8,847 nt of DNA from Methanomicrobiaceae archaeon (GCA_030628325.1 DAOVRB010000022.1:1-8847), one strand, 5' to 3'; numbered from the stretch's first letter, positions 1 through 4,648 are shown. Program-made: numbers and translations. The notes: generated from the letters alone by a model not told the origin.

Positions 1-365
1 AAATCATTAGTGACTATATGTTCTTTAGCACCATAATCAAGGGTATTTCCGATAATTGATGCAAGTGCAAAGTCATAAAATGAGTTCAGATTGTTCTGCA
101 CCAGGTTACAGACATTTATCGCGTCCTGATTGTTTTGCTGCTTTAATTTATAATATGGATCAGAATCCCCCATTATTTTGTAGGCAAGGCGATGTACCCT
201 GCTTGCAATTGTTGGATATGGGACGTCTTCGTGACAGATATCTTTGAGTAAGCAGGTACATTTATTGACTGCAGTGTTAATCAATTCTTCATCTTCTGAT
301 GAAAGCCTGCACTCATAACTGACTCTGGAGAGCAGGCAGTCATAGCAACCATCTGATATACGCAT
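1..365 (-). CDS. DUF89 / ARMT1-like domain protein, N-terminal part (cut by window edge)
   Basis: The reading frame starts at the ATG at 365-363 and stays open for 121 codons to the window edge, so the C-terminal part is missing. AGGAG at 372-376 lies 6 nt upstream and fixes this start. Visible family features are an N-terminal C7-x2-C10 followed by C19, then SRVHRLAYKI (56-65), a DPYYKLK segment (69-75) and GNTLDYG (106-112). These match the N-terminal helical part of DUF89 (ARMT1-like, PF01937), a family of metal-dependent phosphatases that includes damage-control phosphatases acting on unwanted phosphometabolites. The metal-binding acidic residues of that family lie further C-terminal and cannot be checked here. 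The family call rests on recalled motifs; the substrate of the archaeal members is not known to me. The neighbours give no clue to its job. Confidence 0.75.
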   Translation of the reverse strand, partial: MRISDGCYDCLLSRVSYECRLSSEDEELINTAVNKCTCLLKDICHEDVPYPTIASRVHRLAYKIMGDSDPYYKLKQQNNQDAINVCNLVQNNLNSFYDFALASIIGNTLDYGAKEHIVTND

Positions 366-403
366 ATATAACTCCTGTGATTAATTTATAAAAATGTGCA
401 TCG

Positions 404-414
404 GGTATAAAATG
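404..414 (-). promoter_or_regulatory. Candidate TATA box for the DUF89 gene
   Basis: Read on the minus strand this is ATTTTATACCC. Initiation about 25 nt downstream would fall near 383, giving a leader of about 18 nt that includes the AGGAG at 372-376. A second TATA-like stretch (ATTTTTATAAA, 385-395) would place initiation almost at the start codon and remove that ribosome binding site, so it is less likely. Confidence 0.4.
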
Positions 415-436
415 TCAGGTACTATATGGAGAAGGT

Positions 437-457
437 TTTACACCCAGAGGGTGTAAA
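437..457. repeat. Perfect 9-bp inverted repeat, 3-nt loop
   Basis: TTTACACCC (437-445) is followed by the triloop AGA and the exact reverse complement GGGTGTAAA (449-457). It would fold as a stable hairpin on either strand. It lies upstream of the DUF89 gene and outside its short predicted leader. No U-run follows, so it is not a standard terminator. Confidence 0.8.
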
Positions 458-464
458 TCCCTGT

Positions 465-483
465 TAAATCTGTGATTTATCAC
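465..483. repeat. Overlapping short inverted repeats
   Basis: TAAATC-TGT-GATTTA (465-479) is a perfect 6-bp hairpin with a triloop. Overlapping it, GTGAT-TT-ATCAC (472-483) is a second perfect 5-bp inverted repeat. It begins 7 nt after the preceding hairpin. The word pattern TAAATC...GTGATTT recurs at 3077-3094. Confidence 0.6.
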
Positions 484-520
484 GACACCCAACATTTTTA
501 GAAGTTTAGGTTTTGGACTA

Positions 521-633
521 TACAGGCTGAGCCAGAATGCCTTTTGACAAATTGTGATATATAACACTTCCTCTAAACAAAACCCAAGTCAGGGTTATTT
601 TTACATAGACATGCTATTCTGGCACAGCCCGTA
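521..633. mobile_element. MITE-like element, ~109 bp, TA-flanked
   Basis: The left end from 523 reads CAGGCTGAGCCAGAAT. The right end, read inward on the minus strand from 631, is CGGGCTGTGCCAGAAT, so 14 of 16 terminal bases match as an inverted repeat. TA flanks both ends (521-522 and 632-633), as expected for a target duplication of the IS630/Tc1-mariner type. The interior is AT-rich, has no coding capacity, and holds a small hairpin (AACCC 581-585 with GGGTT 592-596). The most likely reading is a non-autonomous miniature element or an end-to-end deletion remnant of an insertion sequence. Its right end lies 12 bp from the 3' end of tRNA-Pro. The parent transposase is not in this window, so family assignment is inference. 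Confidence 0.55.
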
Positions 634-643
634 TAAATAAAAA
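631..643 (-). terminator. T-rich tract after tRNA-Pro
   Basis: Immediately downstream of the tRNA discriminator base the minus strand reads ATTTTTATTTATA. Archaeal RNA polymerase terminates at T-rich tracts of this kind. The tract overlaps the edge of the MITE-like element. Confidence 0.45.
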
Positions 644-718
644 TGGGGCCACTGCGATTCGAACGCAGGTCAGAAGACCCCCAGCCTCCTAGGATGGTCC
701 AGGCTACCCTATGGCCCC
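644..718 (-). tRNA. tRNA-Pro (anticodon GGG)
   Basis: The minus strand folds as a 75-nt cloverleaf. The acceptor stem is GGGGCCA paired with TGGCCCC (discriminator A at 644). The D arm begins GGGTAGCCTGG. The anticodon stem GGAGG/TCTTC (with G-U pairs) encloses the loop CTGGGGG, giving anticodon GGG after U33. The T arm is CTGCG-TTCGAAT-CGCAG. No CCA is encoded, as is common in archaea. It reads proline codons CCC and CCU. It lies 58 nt downstream of the minD-linked small gene on the same strand, with its own TATA-like box in the gap. Confidence 0.95.
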
Positions 719-740
719 GCCATATTAGATTAACTGATAT

Positions 741-751
741 TACATATGTAT
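741..751 (-). promoter_or_regulatory. Candidate TATA box for tRNA-Pro
   Basis: Minus-strand ATACATATGTA lies about 25-32 nt upstream of the tRNA 5' end, the spacing expected for an archaeal tRNA promoter. No strong T-run separates the upstream gene from the tRNA, so read-through into the tRNA is also possible. Confidence 0.4.
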
Positions 752-776
752 CTTGCTTTTTGATCTGGAAAATGAG

Positions 777-977
777 TTAGATTTTGCGATCTTTAAAGAT
801 TTTTACTTTTTTTGTTAATTCTTCAATTTCTGATGATGTGACTGTCATTTTGTTTTCCAATTGATTCATTTCCGTTAATAACTGGTAAATTCTCCGGTGC
901 ATCAGGATAACCAGAAAGAGGAGTATGACAATGACAATTCCAAATAGCACGAGCAGTATCGATTCAAAAATTATCAT
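777..977 (-). CDS. Small membrane-anchored coiled-coil protein, downstream of minD
   Basis: This 66-aa protein has one hydrophobic helix at about residues 3-26, then a basic HRR at 27-29, then a charged heptad-like stretch to the end (about 30-62, with L, I, M and V at repeating positions), consistent with a coiled coil. By the positive-inside rule the coiled coil should face the cytoplasm. The start ATG overlaps the minD stop as ATGA, and AGGAGG at 983-988 lies 5 nt upstream, so translation is coupled to minD. I do not recognise a named family. Because it is coupled to a MinD-type ATPase, a role as membrane recruiter or partner of that ATPase is a reasonable inference, comparable in arrangement only to small coiled-coil MinD partners of bacteria. 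A generic small membrane protein is the alternative. Confidence 0.75.
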   Translation of the reverse strand: MIIFESILLVLFGIVIVILLFLVILMHRRIYQLLTEMNQLENKMTVTSSEIEELTKKVKIFKDRKI

Positions 978-1777
978 ATTTTCCTCCTGAATAATGATCT
1001 GGCTAATCTATCAAGGAATCCTTCCGTTGTAAATTTTTCATCTTCTTCGGTACCTGCTGTTATATAATCTTCTTTTCCTATGAGATCTGCTGCCAGCTTT
1101 TTAATTGCTACTGATGCATCAGAATTCGGATATTTTATAACAACGGGTGATTGATATGCTGCAGATTTTCGGACGTTTGGGTCATCTGGGATGATGCTAA
1201 TTACTTTAACCCCAAGTACTTCTTCCATTTTTTGCTTACTAATCTCGGTATTCTCAAGAGTTGCCTTGTTGAGAATGACCCCTTTAACATTTCCTCCGAT
1301 AAGTTCTGTAAGAATTTTTGTTTTCAGCGCATCAACCATTGATGATAATTCGGGGTTAACAACAAGGATTACTTCATCGGCAATTGCCAAGGGTATGACA
1401 CCATCCCTGCTTATGCCTGCAGGAGCATCAATCAGCAGATATTCGCATGTGTCAACAAGTTCCATCAGAACTTCCCTGAGTTTTTCCGGGTCGGCATCCT
1501 GAAATCCCTTGAGAGAAATACCGCTGGGAACCACATTTACACCATTTGGCCCTTCGTAAATGGCTTCTGAAACTGGAGCTTTTCCGGCAAGCACTTCATG
1601 GAGTGTTATGGGCACATTTTCAAGACCGAGAATGAGTCCCAGGTTGGCCATGCCAATATCTGCATCCATAATACATATCTTTTTTCCGTAGCCTGCCATC
1701 ATAGTTCCCAGATTAGCCGTTAATGTGGTTTTTCCTGTGCCACCTTTTCCAGATGCGATTGTATATACTTTGACCAT
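974..1777 (-). CDS. minD: MinD/ParA-family ATPase with possible membrane-targeting helix
   Basis: This 267-aa protein has the deviant Walker A motif KGGTGKTT (11-18) with signature lysine K11 and P-loop K16, a switch I region DADIGMANLG (38-47) and a Walker B-type LLIDAPAG (115-122), all typical of archaeal MinD homologues. Such ATPases dimerise on ATP and position cargo at membranes or poles. Known archaeal roles include placement of archaella and chemosensory arrays in haloarchaea. The last residues (GFLDRLARSLFRRKI, 253-267) can form an amphipathic helix with basic and hydrophobic faces, resembling the membrane-targeting tail of bacterial MinD. The acidic linker before it (EEDEK, 244-248) separates it from the ATPase core. 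The start is supported by GAGAGG at 1783-1788. The family is certain; the cargo is unknown. The overlapping small membrane gene downstream is the best partner candidate. Confidence 0.92.
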   Translation of the reverse strand: MVKVYTIASGKGGTGKTTLTANLGTMMAGYGKKICIMDADIGMANLGLILGLENVPITLHEVLAGKAPVSEAIYEGPNGVNVVPSGISLKGFQDADPEKLREVLMELVDTCEYLLIDAPAGISRDGVIPLAIADEVILVVNPELSSMVDALKTKILTELIGGNVKGVILNKATLENTEISKQKMEEVLGVKVISIIPDDPNVRKSAAYQSPVVIKYPNSDASVAIKKLAADLIGKEDYITAGTEEDEKFTTEGFLDRLARSLFRRKI

Positions 1778-1811
1778 GAAAACCTCTCTGGATTAATTAA
1801 ATATTCACTCC

Positions 1812-1827
1812 TATATTTTTTATATTT
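1812..1827 (-). promoter_or_regulatory. Candidate TATA box for minD
   Basis: The minus strand holds an AT-only stretch AAATATAAAAAATATA. Initiation about 25 nt downstream would fall near 1794, leaving a leader of about 17 nt that contains the GAGAGG ribosome binding site. This suggests minD and the small gene can be transcribed independently of the 372-aa gene upstream. Confidence 0.5.
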
Positions 1828-1857
1828 ATTGTTTGTTAGAGTCTCTCCATCTGAGCC

Positions 1858-1886
1858 TGTCCAGCCAGTGCTGATCTGGCAGGACA
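1858..1886 (-). terminator. Hairpin after the 372-aa gene, possible terminator or processing site
   Basis: TGTCCAGCCAG (1858-1868) and CTGGCAGGACA (1876-1886) form an 11-position stem with one mismatch and a 7-nt loop. On the minus strand it begins 6 nt after the stop codon of the 372-aa gene. No U-run follows directly, so it is not a classic intrinsic terminator. It could separate expression of that gene from minD or protect an mRNA 3' end. Confidence 0.5.
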
Positions 1887-1892
1887 CTAAAT

Positions 1893-3011
1893 TCAAGAAT
1901 CCACCTGCGATATTGCTGTTTTTCTGACATCTTTTGTATCGTTTCCATCTTTAGATTCACTTTTAATATCTTTAGATAGATTCTTGCCAGTTTCACAATC
2001 TTGTTTATCTTTTTCTTCGATTAAGTGTCCAAGATCCAATCCTCTAATGACATCCCTTAAATTTGCTCTGAGGCGATCTGACATATCTTCAATATTCATT
2101 TTTTCGAAAGTTCGAATTTGTTCATTGAAATCATCATCATCATCATAATTTCTGGGTTGTGTCTGAGCAACATTTTGAATGGCTTCAATATCTGCCGGAA
2201 ATTTATCCTTTTGCAATTCCGGGATTTTTGTTTCTGAAACGGTGGTTTTTGTAAGTTTTGTTGTTTCATACAACTCATTATATTCAATACAGACATTCAT
2301 CTGGAGGTAGGTAAGGGTGTATAACTCAGCGTCATAGGTATCCTCTGGTAGATCCATGAGTTCTGCAAGGGCCTGTTCTCCCCTTTTTGGTGGACAATCT
2401 GCGAGAATGCATGCTTCATCTTTGAATACAAGTGTGGCTTTTCTGTCTTCTATTAATATTATTACATATCCAAAGAATCGGGAATTTTTAAGTTCATTGA
2501 TTAACAGTTTGGGTATAATGCTTTTCTTAAGTGCATAGAAATTACCTCTGGGAAGATTTAACAATTCATTGTTTTTTTCTCTTAGACTGGGGTGGGACCT
2601 GTCATTACGCGCAACAATATTATATTTTGTATTATCTGTAACACTTTTATTATTAGGCATAGTTCTCTTTATGAATGTTTTATCAGAACTGATTTTGCTT
2701 TTCTGATCCGAAGTCCTGTATTCTGTGTTAAATTCACTACTTAATTTTATCTGGGACTCTGTTTGAGAATATAGTTCTGCGCTGATTTCAGCACTCTGAA
2801 TTTTTGATATTTTATTCAGAGCTTCTTTTCCGGCATATGGGGGTATTTCAGCAAGCAGACAATTTCCGTTTTCATAAACAAGTGCTGCAGTATTGTTGCC
2901 TATTTGTATTGTGCAATGCCCGGAGAATCTTCTGTCAGCTAACTCTTTTAGAAGGTTACCTATTTTTATTGATTTTTTATGGGAGTGAAATGTCCCCCTT
3001 GGCAATTGCAT
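1893..3011 (-). CDS. Protein with two tandem copies of a ~93-residue domain (DUF2226/DUF4388-like), function unknown
   Basis: This 372-aa protein contains an internal duplication. Residues 3-95 and 153-245 align without gaps over 93 positions, with 36 identities by hand count. Shared landmarks are LPRG-x-F, KKSI, RF-x-G, A-x-LV, C-x-LA-x-x-PP, G-x-x-AL and AELY. The pattern (F-x-G strand, A-x-LV-F/Y strand, small residues, G-x-x-AL helix) resembles the archaeal DUF2226 or the PATAN/DUF4388 domain that accompanies signalling and surface-motility proteins; this is recalled similarity, not a search. Between and after the copies lie polar linkers, including five Asp (290-294) and a helical segment around 296-335. 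The tail is hydrophilic, with no signal peptide or membrane segment, so it should be cytoplasmic. No ribosome binding site is visible before the ATG, so it may have a short or SD-less leader. It precedes minD on the same strand by 115 nt and may act with it. Confidence 0.85.
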   Translation of the reverse strand: MQLPRGTFHSHKKSIKIGNLLKELADRRFSGHCTIQIGNNTAALVYENGNCLLAEIPPYAGKEALNKISKIQSAEISAELYSQTESQIKLSSEFNTEYRTSDQKSKISSDKTFIKRTMPNNKSVTDNTKYNIVARNDRSHPSLREKNNELLNLPRGNFYALKKSIIPKLLINELKNSRFFGYVIILIEDRKATLVFKDEACILADCPPKRGEQALAELMDLPEDTYDAELYTLTYLQMNVCIEYNELYETTKLTKTTVSETKIPELQKDKFPADIEAIQNVAQTQPRNYDDDDDFNEQIRTFEKMNIEDMSDRLRANLRDVIRGLDLGHLIEEKDKQDCETGKNLSKDIKSESKDGNDTKDVRKTAISQVDS

Positions 3012-3052
3012 TATATTATATTGAATGTTGTTTTCAAGTAATAGCTTTGTTG

Positions 3053-3065
3053 ATAAATAATATTC
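3053..3065 (-). promoter_or_regulatory. Candidate TATA box for the duplicated-domain gene
   Basis: Minus-strand AATATTATTTATC would direct initiation near 3031, about 20 nt before the start codon. The resulting leader has no recognisable Shine-Dalgarno motif. Confidence 0.35.
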
Positions 3066-3077
3066 CCTTTGCTATGT

Positions 3078-3094
3078 AAATCACTTCGTGATTT
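3078..3094. repeat. Perfect 7-bp hairpin with TTC loop
   Basis: AAATCAC (3078-3084), loop TTC, GTGATTT (3088-3094). It sits in the divergent promoter region, upstream of the TATA-like box of the minus-strand gene. Together with the next hairpin it occupies about 55 nt of otherwise unannotated DNA. Confidence 0.75.
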
Positions 3095-3101
3095 GTCATC
3101 A

Positions 3102-3133
3102 AAACGTGTGAGGCTAACGCCTCATACACGTTT
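3102..3133. repeat. Long hairpin, 13 bp with 2-nt bulge
   Basis: AAACGTGTGAGGC (3102-3114), loop TAAC, then GCCTC (3119-3123), a 2-nt bulge AT, and ACACGTTT (3126-3133). All 13 stem positions pair. It begins 7 nt after the preceding hairpin. There is no adjoining U-run in the plus direction, so it is not an obvious terminator; an RNA element, protein-binding site or dispersed palindromic repeat are the options. Confidence 0.75.
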
Positions 3134-3320
3134 GGTATGGAAACTCCTTAAAATATGCCAGTGTATGGGTATTATGATCTTATGTCATGTCCACTATATT
3201 GACCTGGCTGTCTAAAACCTGAAAAATTAATATAATCGATTATTTTAGATGATGGGATTGACTGACGGGTAGTTTTACGAATGTGATCTGAATTATTCAC
3301 TTAAATTCCATACATGCAAC
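3134..3320. other. Divergent intergenic region, nothing further recognised
   Basis: The full gap between the two divergent genes is 3012-3422. Apart from the two hairpins, a TATA-like box on each side and one AT-rich TATA-like stretch near 3226-3236 (AATTAATATAA), I see no coding frame of credible composition and no further repeat in this part. Confidence 0.5.
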
Positions 3321-3333
3321 TTATATATAAAAA
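3321..3333 (+). promoter_or_regulatory. Candidate TATA box for the small ORF / response regulator pair
   Basis: TTATATATAAAAA is the strongest TATA-like sequence in the region. Initiation would fall near 3350, giving a leader of about 70 nt before the 53-aa ORF. An AGGAGG at 3335-3340 lies inside this promoter spacing and would not be transcribed from it. Confidence 0.5.
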
Positions 3334-3422
3334 TAGGAGGATCTGATTTTAATGTTAAAACTTTATATGTGATGTGATGAAAATAATTCTATTTACAGTT
3401 AAAATATTGGGGCAATATTCTG

Positions 3423-3584
3423 ATGAGTCCGGCAGTTGATGCAAAGAAGAGTGGAGGTATTATTTTGATTGTATCGGTGGATGATGATACATTAATAACT
3501 ACAATTATAAACAACTCTGTTGATATTACTTCAGTAAGGAATAAACCTGAGGATATTTCAAAAAGAATGGTGGAGGAACTGTAA
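3423..3584 (+). CDS. Small unrecognised protein coupled to the response regulator
   Basis: This frame encodes 53 aa, has a hydrophobic strand-like core (GGIILIVSV, 11-19) followed by DDD, and ends in a charged helix-like tail (KPEDISKRMVEEL, 41-53). Its stop TAA shares its last base with the start ATG of the response regulator (TAATG), an arrangement typical of translational coupling. The start is uncertain: only a weak GGGG at 3409-3412 precedes the ATG, and the frame is open upstream to 3387. No motif that I recognise is present. It is too short for a receiver domain. It could be a small regulatory partner, or a remnant of a longer protein. Confidence 0.5.
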   Translation: MSPAVDAKKSGGIILIVSVDDDTLITTIINNSVDITSVRNKPEDISKRMVEEL

Positions 3585-4204
3585 TGCAAACTATACTTGT
3601 TGTTGATGACAGTCCGATGATTGTTGATGTTTTTGTTGCAATGCTTGAGAGGGGTGGATTTCGTCCGATTGCAGCTTATAGCGGAGAGGAGTGTCTTACA
3701 ATACTGAAAGATCTCACCCCTGATTTGATTCTGCTGGATATAATGATGGAACCCATGGATGGCTGGGAAACTCTTGAAAAAATCAAGTATGATCCCGAAA
3801 TCAGGCAAATTCCTGTAATGATGCTGACTGCGAAACAGCTTACCCCTGATGAAGCACAGAAATATGGAGTGTATATTGAAGATTATATCATGAAGCCTAC
3901 TACTCACAGGCAACTTTATGATGCAATTGAATATGTGCTTAAAAGGCAGGAAAAGATACGGGAAGAGGTTGAGATTGCCAAAAATGAAGGTGTTGATGAC
4001 AAACTGATTGACGAATATGAACGTCTGAGTAAAAGTGCTGATGTTTCAAAACGGCTTCTGAAAATACTCGAGTCTACCTATAATATCAATGATCCTGATC
4101 TAAAGATTGGTGAAAAAATTTTCAAGGCTATAAATAGCATGAAAATGAGTATAACATTCCAGGAAGAGCGGCTAGAACAGATCCATCAGCAGTTCAATAA
4201 ATAA
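3584..4204 (+). CDS. Response regulator: CheY-like receiver with helical C-terminus
   Basis: This 206-aa protein has an N-terminal receiver domain (about 1-120) with the complete phosphorylation site: acidic pair D8-D9, phospho-acceptor D52 in LLDIMMEPMDGWE, T82 and K104-P105. Residues about 120-206 are charged and predicted helical, with no helix-turn-helix, GGDEF or other output domain that I recognise, so output is probably by protein-protein contact. It receives phosphate from a histidine kinase that is not in this window. GGAGG at 3572-3576 lies 7 nt before the start. It is probably co-translated with the 53-aa ORF upstream. Archaea have many such stand-alone receivers. Divergent placement beside the minD cluster hints at, but does not prove, a shared process. 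Confidence 0.9.
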   Translation: MQTILVVDDSPMIVDVFVAMLERGGFRPIAAYSGEECLTILKDLTPDLILLDIMMEPMDGWETLEKIKYDPEIRQIPVMMLTAKQLTPDEAQKYGVYIEDYIMKPTTHRQLYDAIEYVLKRQEKIREEVEIAKNEGVDDKLIDEYERLSKSADVSKRLLKILESTYNINDPDLKIGEKIFKAINSMKMSITFQEERLEQIHQQFNK

Positions 4205-4210
4205 GTTCAC

Positions 4211-4217
4211 TTTTTTT
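4211..4217 (+). terminator. T7 tract after the response regulator
   Basis: A run of seven T begins 7 nt after the TAA stop codon. T-rich tracts terminate archaeal RNA polymerase without a hairpin. It is immediately followed by a TATA-like sequence. Confidence 0.55.
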
Positions 4218-4221
4218 GACT

Positions 4222-4327
4222 CATATAAAGTTCCTTTCTTCTTCTGATATCTTTATTTTGATATTTTTCGTGGTGTGGTGGATTGGTAAATTTGTCCACC
4301 CCATTCCTCTGAAGGATGGACTTTTTC
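4222..4327 (+). ncRNA. Candidate small structured RNA (promoter, two hairpins, U-run)
   Basis: CATATAAAG (4222-4230) is a good TATA-like box, and initiation about 25 nt later would fall near 4250. The predicted transcript contains GGTGGA (4277-4282) pairing with TCCACC (4295-4300), then directly CCATTCCT (4301-4308) pairing with AGGATGG (4313-4319) around the loop CTGA with one bulged T, then CTTTTTC (4321-4327) as a terminator. No open frame on either strand here looks coding. This is inference from structure only; I do not recognise an RNA family. The hairpin plus U-run could also simply be a second terminator for the response regulator transcript. Confidence 0.3.
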
Positions 4328-4444
4328 TGCTTTATGGTGCATGGTACTGTGAGATCTGTTTTGTGGAATCAGATTCTGTCTGATTTTCCGGCGCGGCGGT
4401 ATGCCATATTGTATGAGTGTAGATTGTTTTCTTTTTAAACTGCA
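4328..4444. other. Non-coding stretch before tRNA-Lys
   Basis: The gene-free gap runs from 4205 to 4499. In this part the only structure I see is a short hairpin, ATCAGA (4368-4373) with TCTGAT (4379-4384), and a local GC-rich patch (4388-4399). No credible coding frame was found. Confidence 0.45.
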
Positions 4445-4457
4445 GAAAATATTAAAT
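4445..4457 (+). promoter_or_regulatory. Candidate TATA box for tRNA-Lys
   Basis: GAAAATATTAAAT would direct initiation near 4478, giving a 5' leader of about 22 nt removed by RNase P. A second candidate, TTGTTATAATG (4470-4480), lies closer and would start transcription at about the mature 5' end. Confidence 0.35.
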
Positions 4458-4499
4458 GTGTGGGTGTCCTTGTTATAATGCAGTGTTGGTTGCAATGAG

Positions 4500-4573
4500 G
4501 GGCCTGTAGCTCAGTTAGGCAGAGCGCCTGGCTTTTAACCAGGTGGTCGGGGGTTCAAATCCCTCCGGGCCCG
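4500..4573 (+). tRNA. tRNA-Lys (anticodon UUU)
   Basis: A 74-nt cloverleaf: acceptor stem GGGCCTG paired with CGGGCCC (one G-U), discriminator G at 4573, D arm GCTCAGTTAGGCAGAGC, anticodon stem CCTGG/CCAGG around loop CTTTTAA (anticodon TTT), T arm GGGGG-TTCAAAT-CCCTC. No CCA is encoded. It lies 87 nt upstream of rpoH on the same strand. Confidence 0.97.
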
Positions 4574-4575
4574 TT

Positions 4576-4614
4576 GCCACGACAGAGTTAGAGTGGCGCA
4601 TTCTGTGTTTTTTT
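4576..4614 (+). terminator. Hairpin and T7 tract between tRNA-Lys and rpoH
   Basis: GCCAC (4576-4580) pairs with GTGGC (4593-4597), followed 10 nt later by seven T (4608-4614). This could end or process the tRNA transcript. The TTTTTTTAA at its end is also the only TATA-like sequence before rpoH. Confidence 0.4.
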
Positions 4615-4636
4615 AACGGTGATGTATCTGAAAAAA

Positions 4637-4648
4637 CTCATTAATGAG
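4637..4648. promoter_or_regulatory. 12-bp perfect palindrome upstream of rpoH, possible operator
   Basis: CTCATTAATGAG is identical to its own reverse complement and ends 12 nt before the rpoH start codon, close to where transcription would begin if the T-rich/TTAA sequence at 4608-4616 acts as TATA box. With no loop it is better suited to binding a dimeric protein than to forming an RNA hairpin. The function is inferred. Confidence 0.35.

Noticed and set aside
56..247. A 63-aa open frame on the plus strand
   Set aside because: It is antisense to the DUF89 coding frame, which has family motifs and a good ribosome binding site.
501..590. Apparent long pairing between GAAGTTTAGGTTTTGG (501-516) and CTTCCTCTAAACAAAACCC (567-585)
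   Set aside because: The two are complementary only in the same orientation (mirror), not as reverse complements, so they cannot form a hairpin.
1191..1502. A 103-aa open frame on the plus strand
   Set aside because: It is antisense to the MinD ATPase core and serine-rich in the manner of shadow frames.
2130..2146. Trinucleotide repeat (TCA on the plus strand) as a phase-variation tract
   Set aside because: It encodes five aspartates in frame; a trinucleotide repeat cannot shift the frame and five units is short.
3389..3913. A 174-aa open frame on the minus strand
   Set aside because: It lies antisense to the receiver domain of the response regulator, whose catalytic residues are all present on the plus strand; the minus product has no recognisable features.
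4253..4495. An 80-aa open frame on the minus strand in the spacer before tRNA-Lys
   Set aside because: No ribosome binding site, odd composition and no recognisable motif; the spacer is better explained by hairpins and promoter elements.
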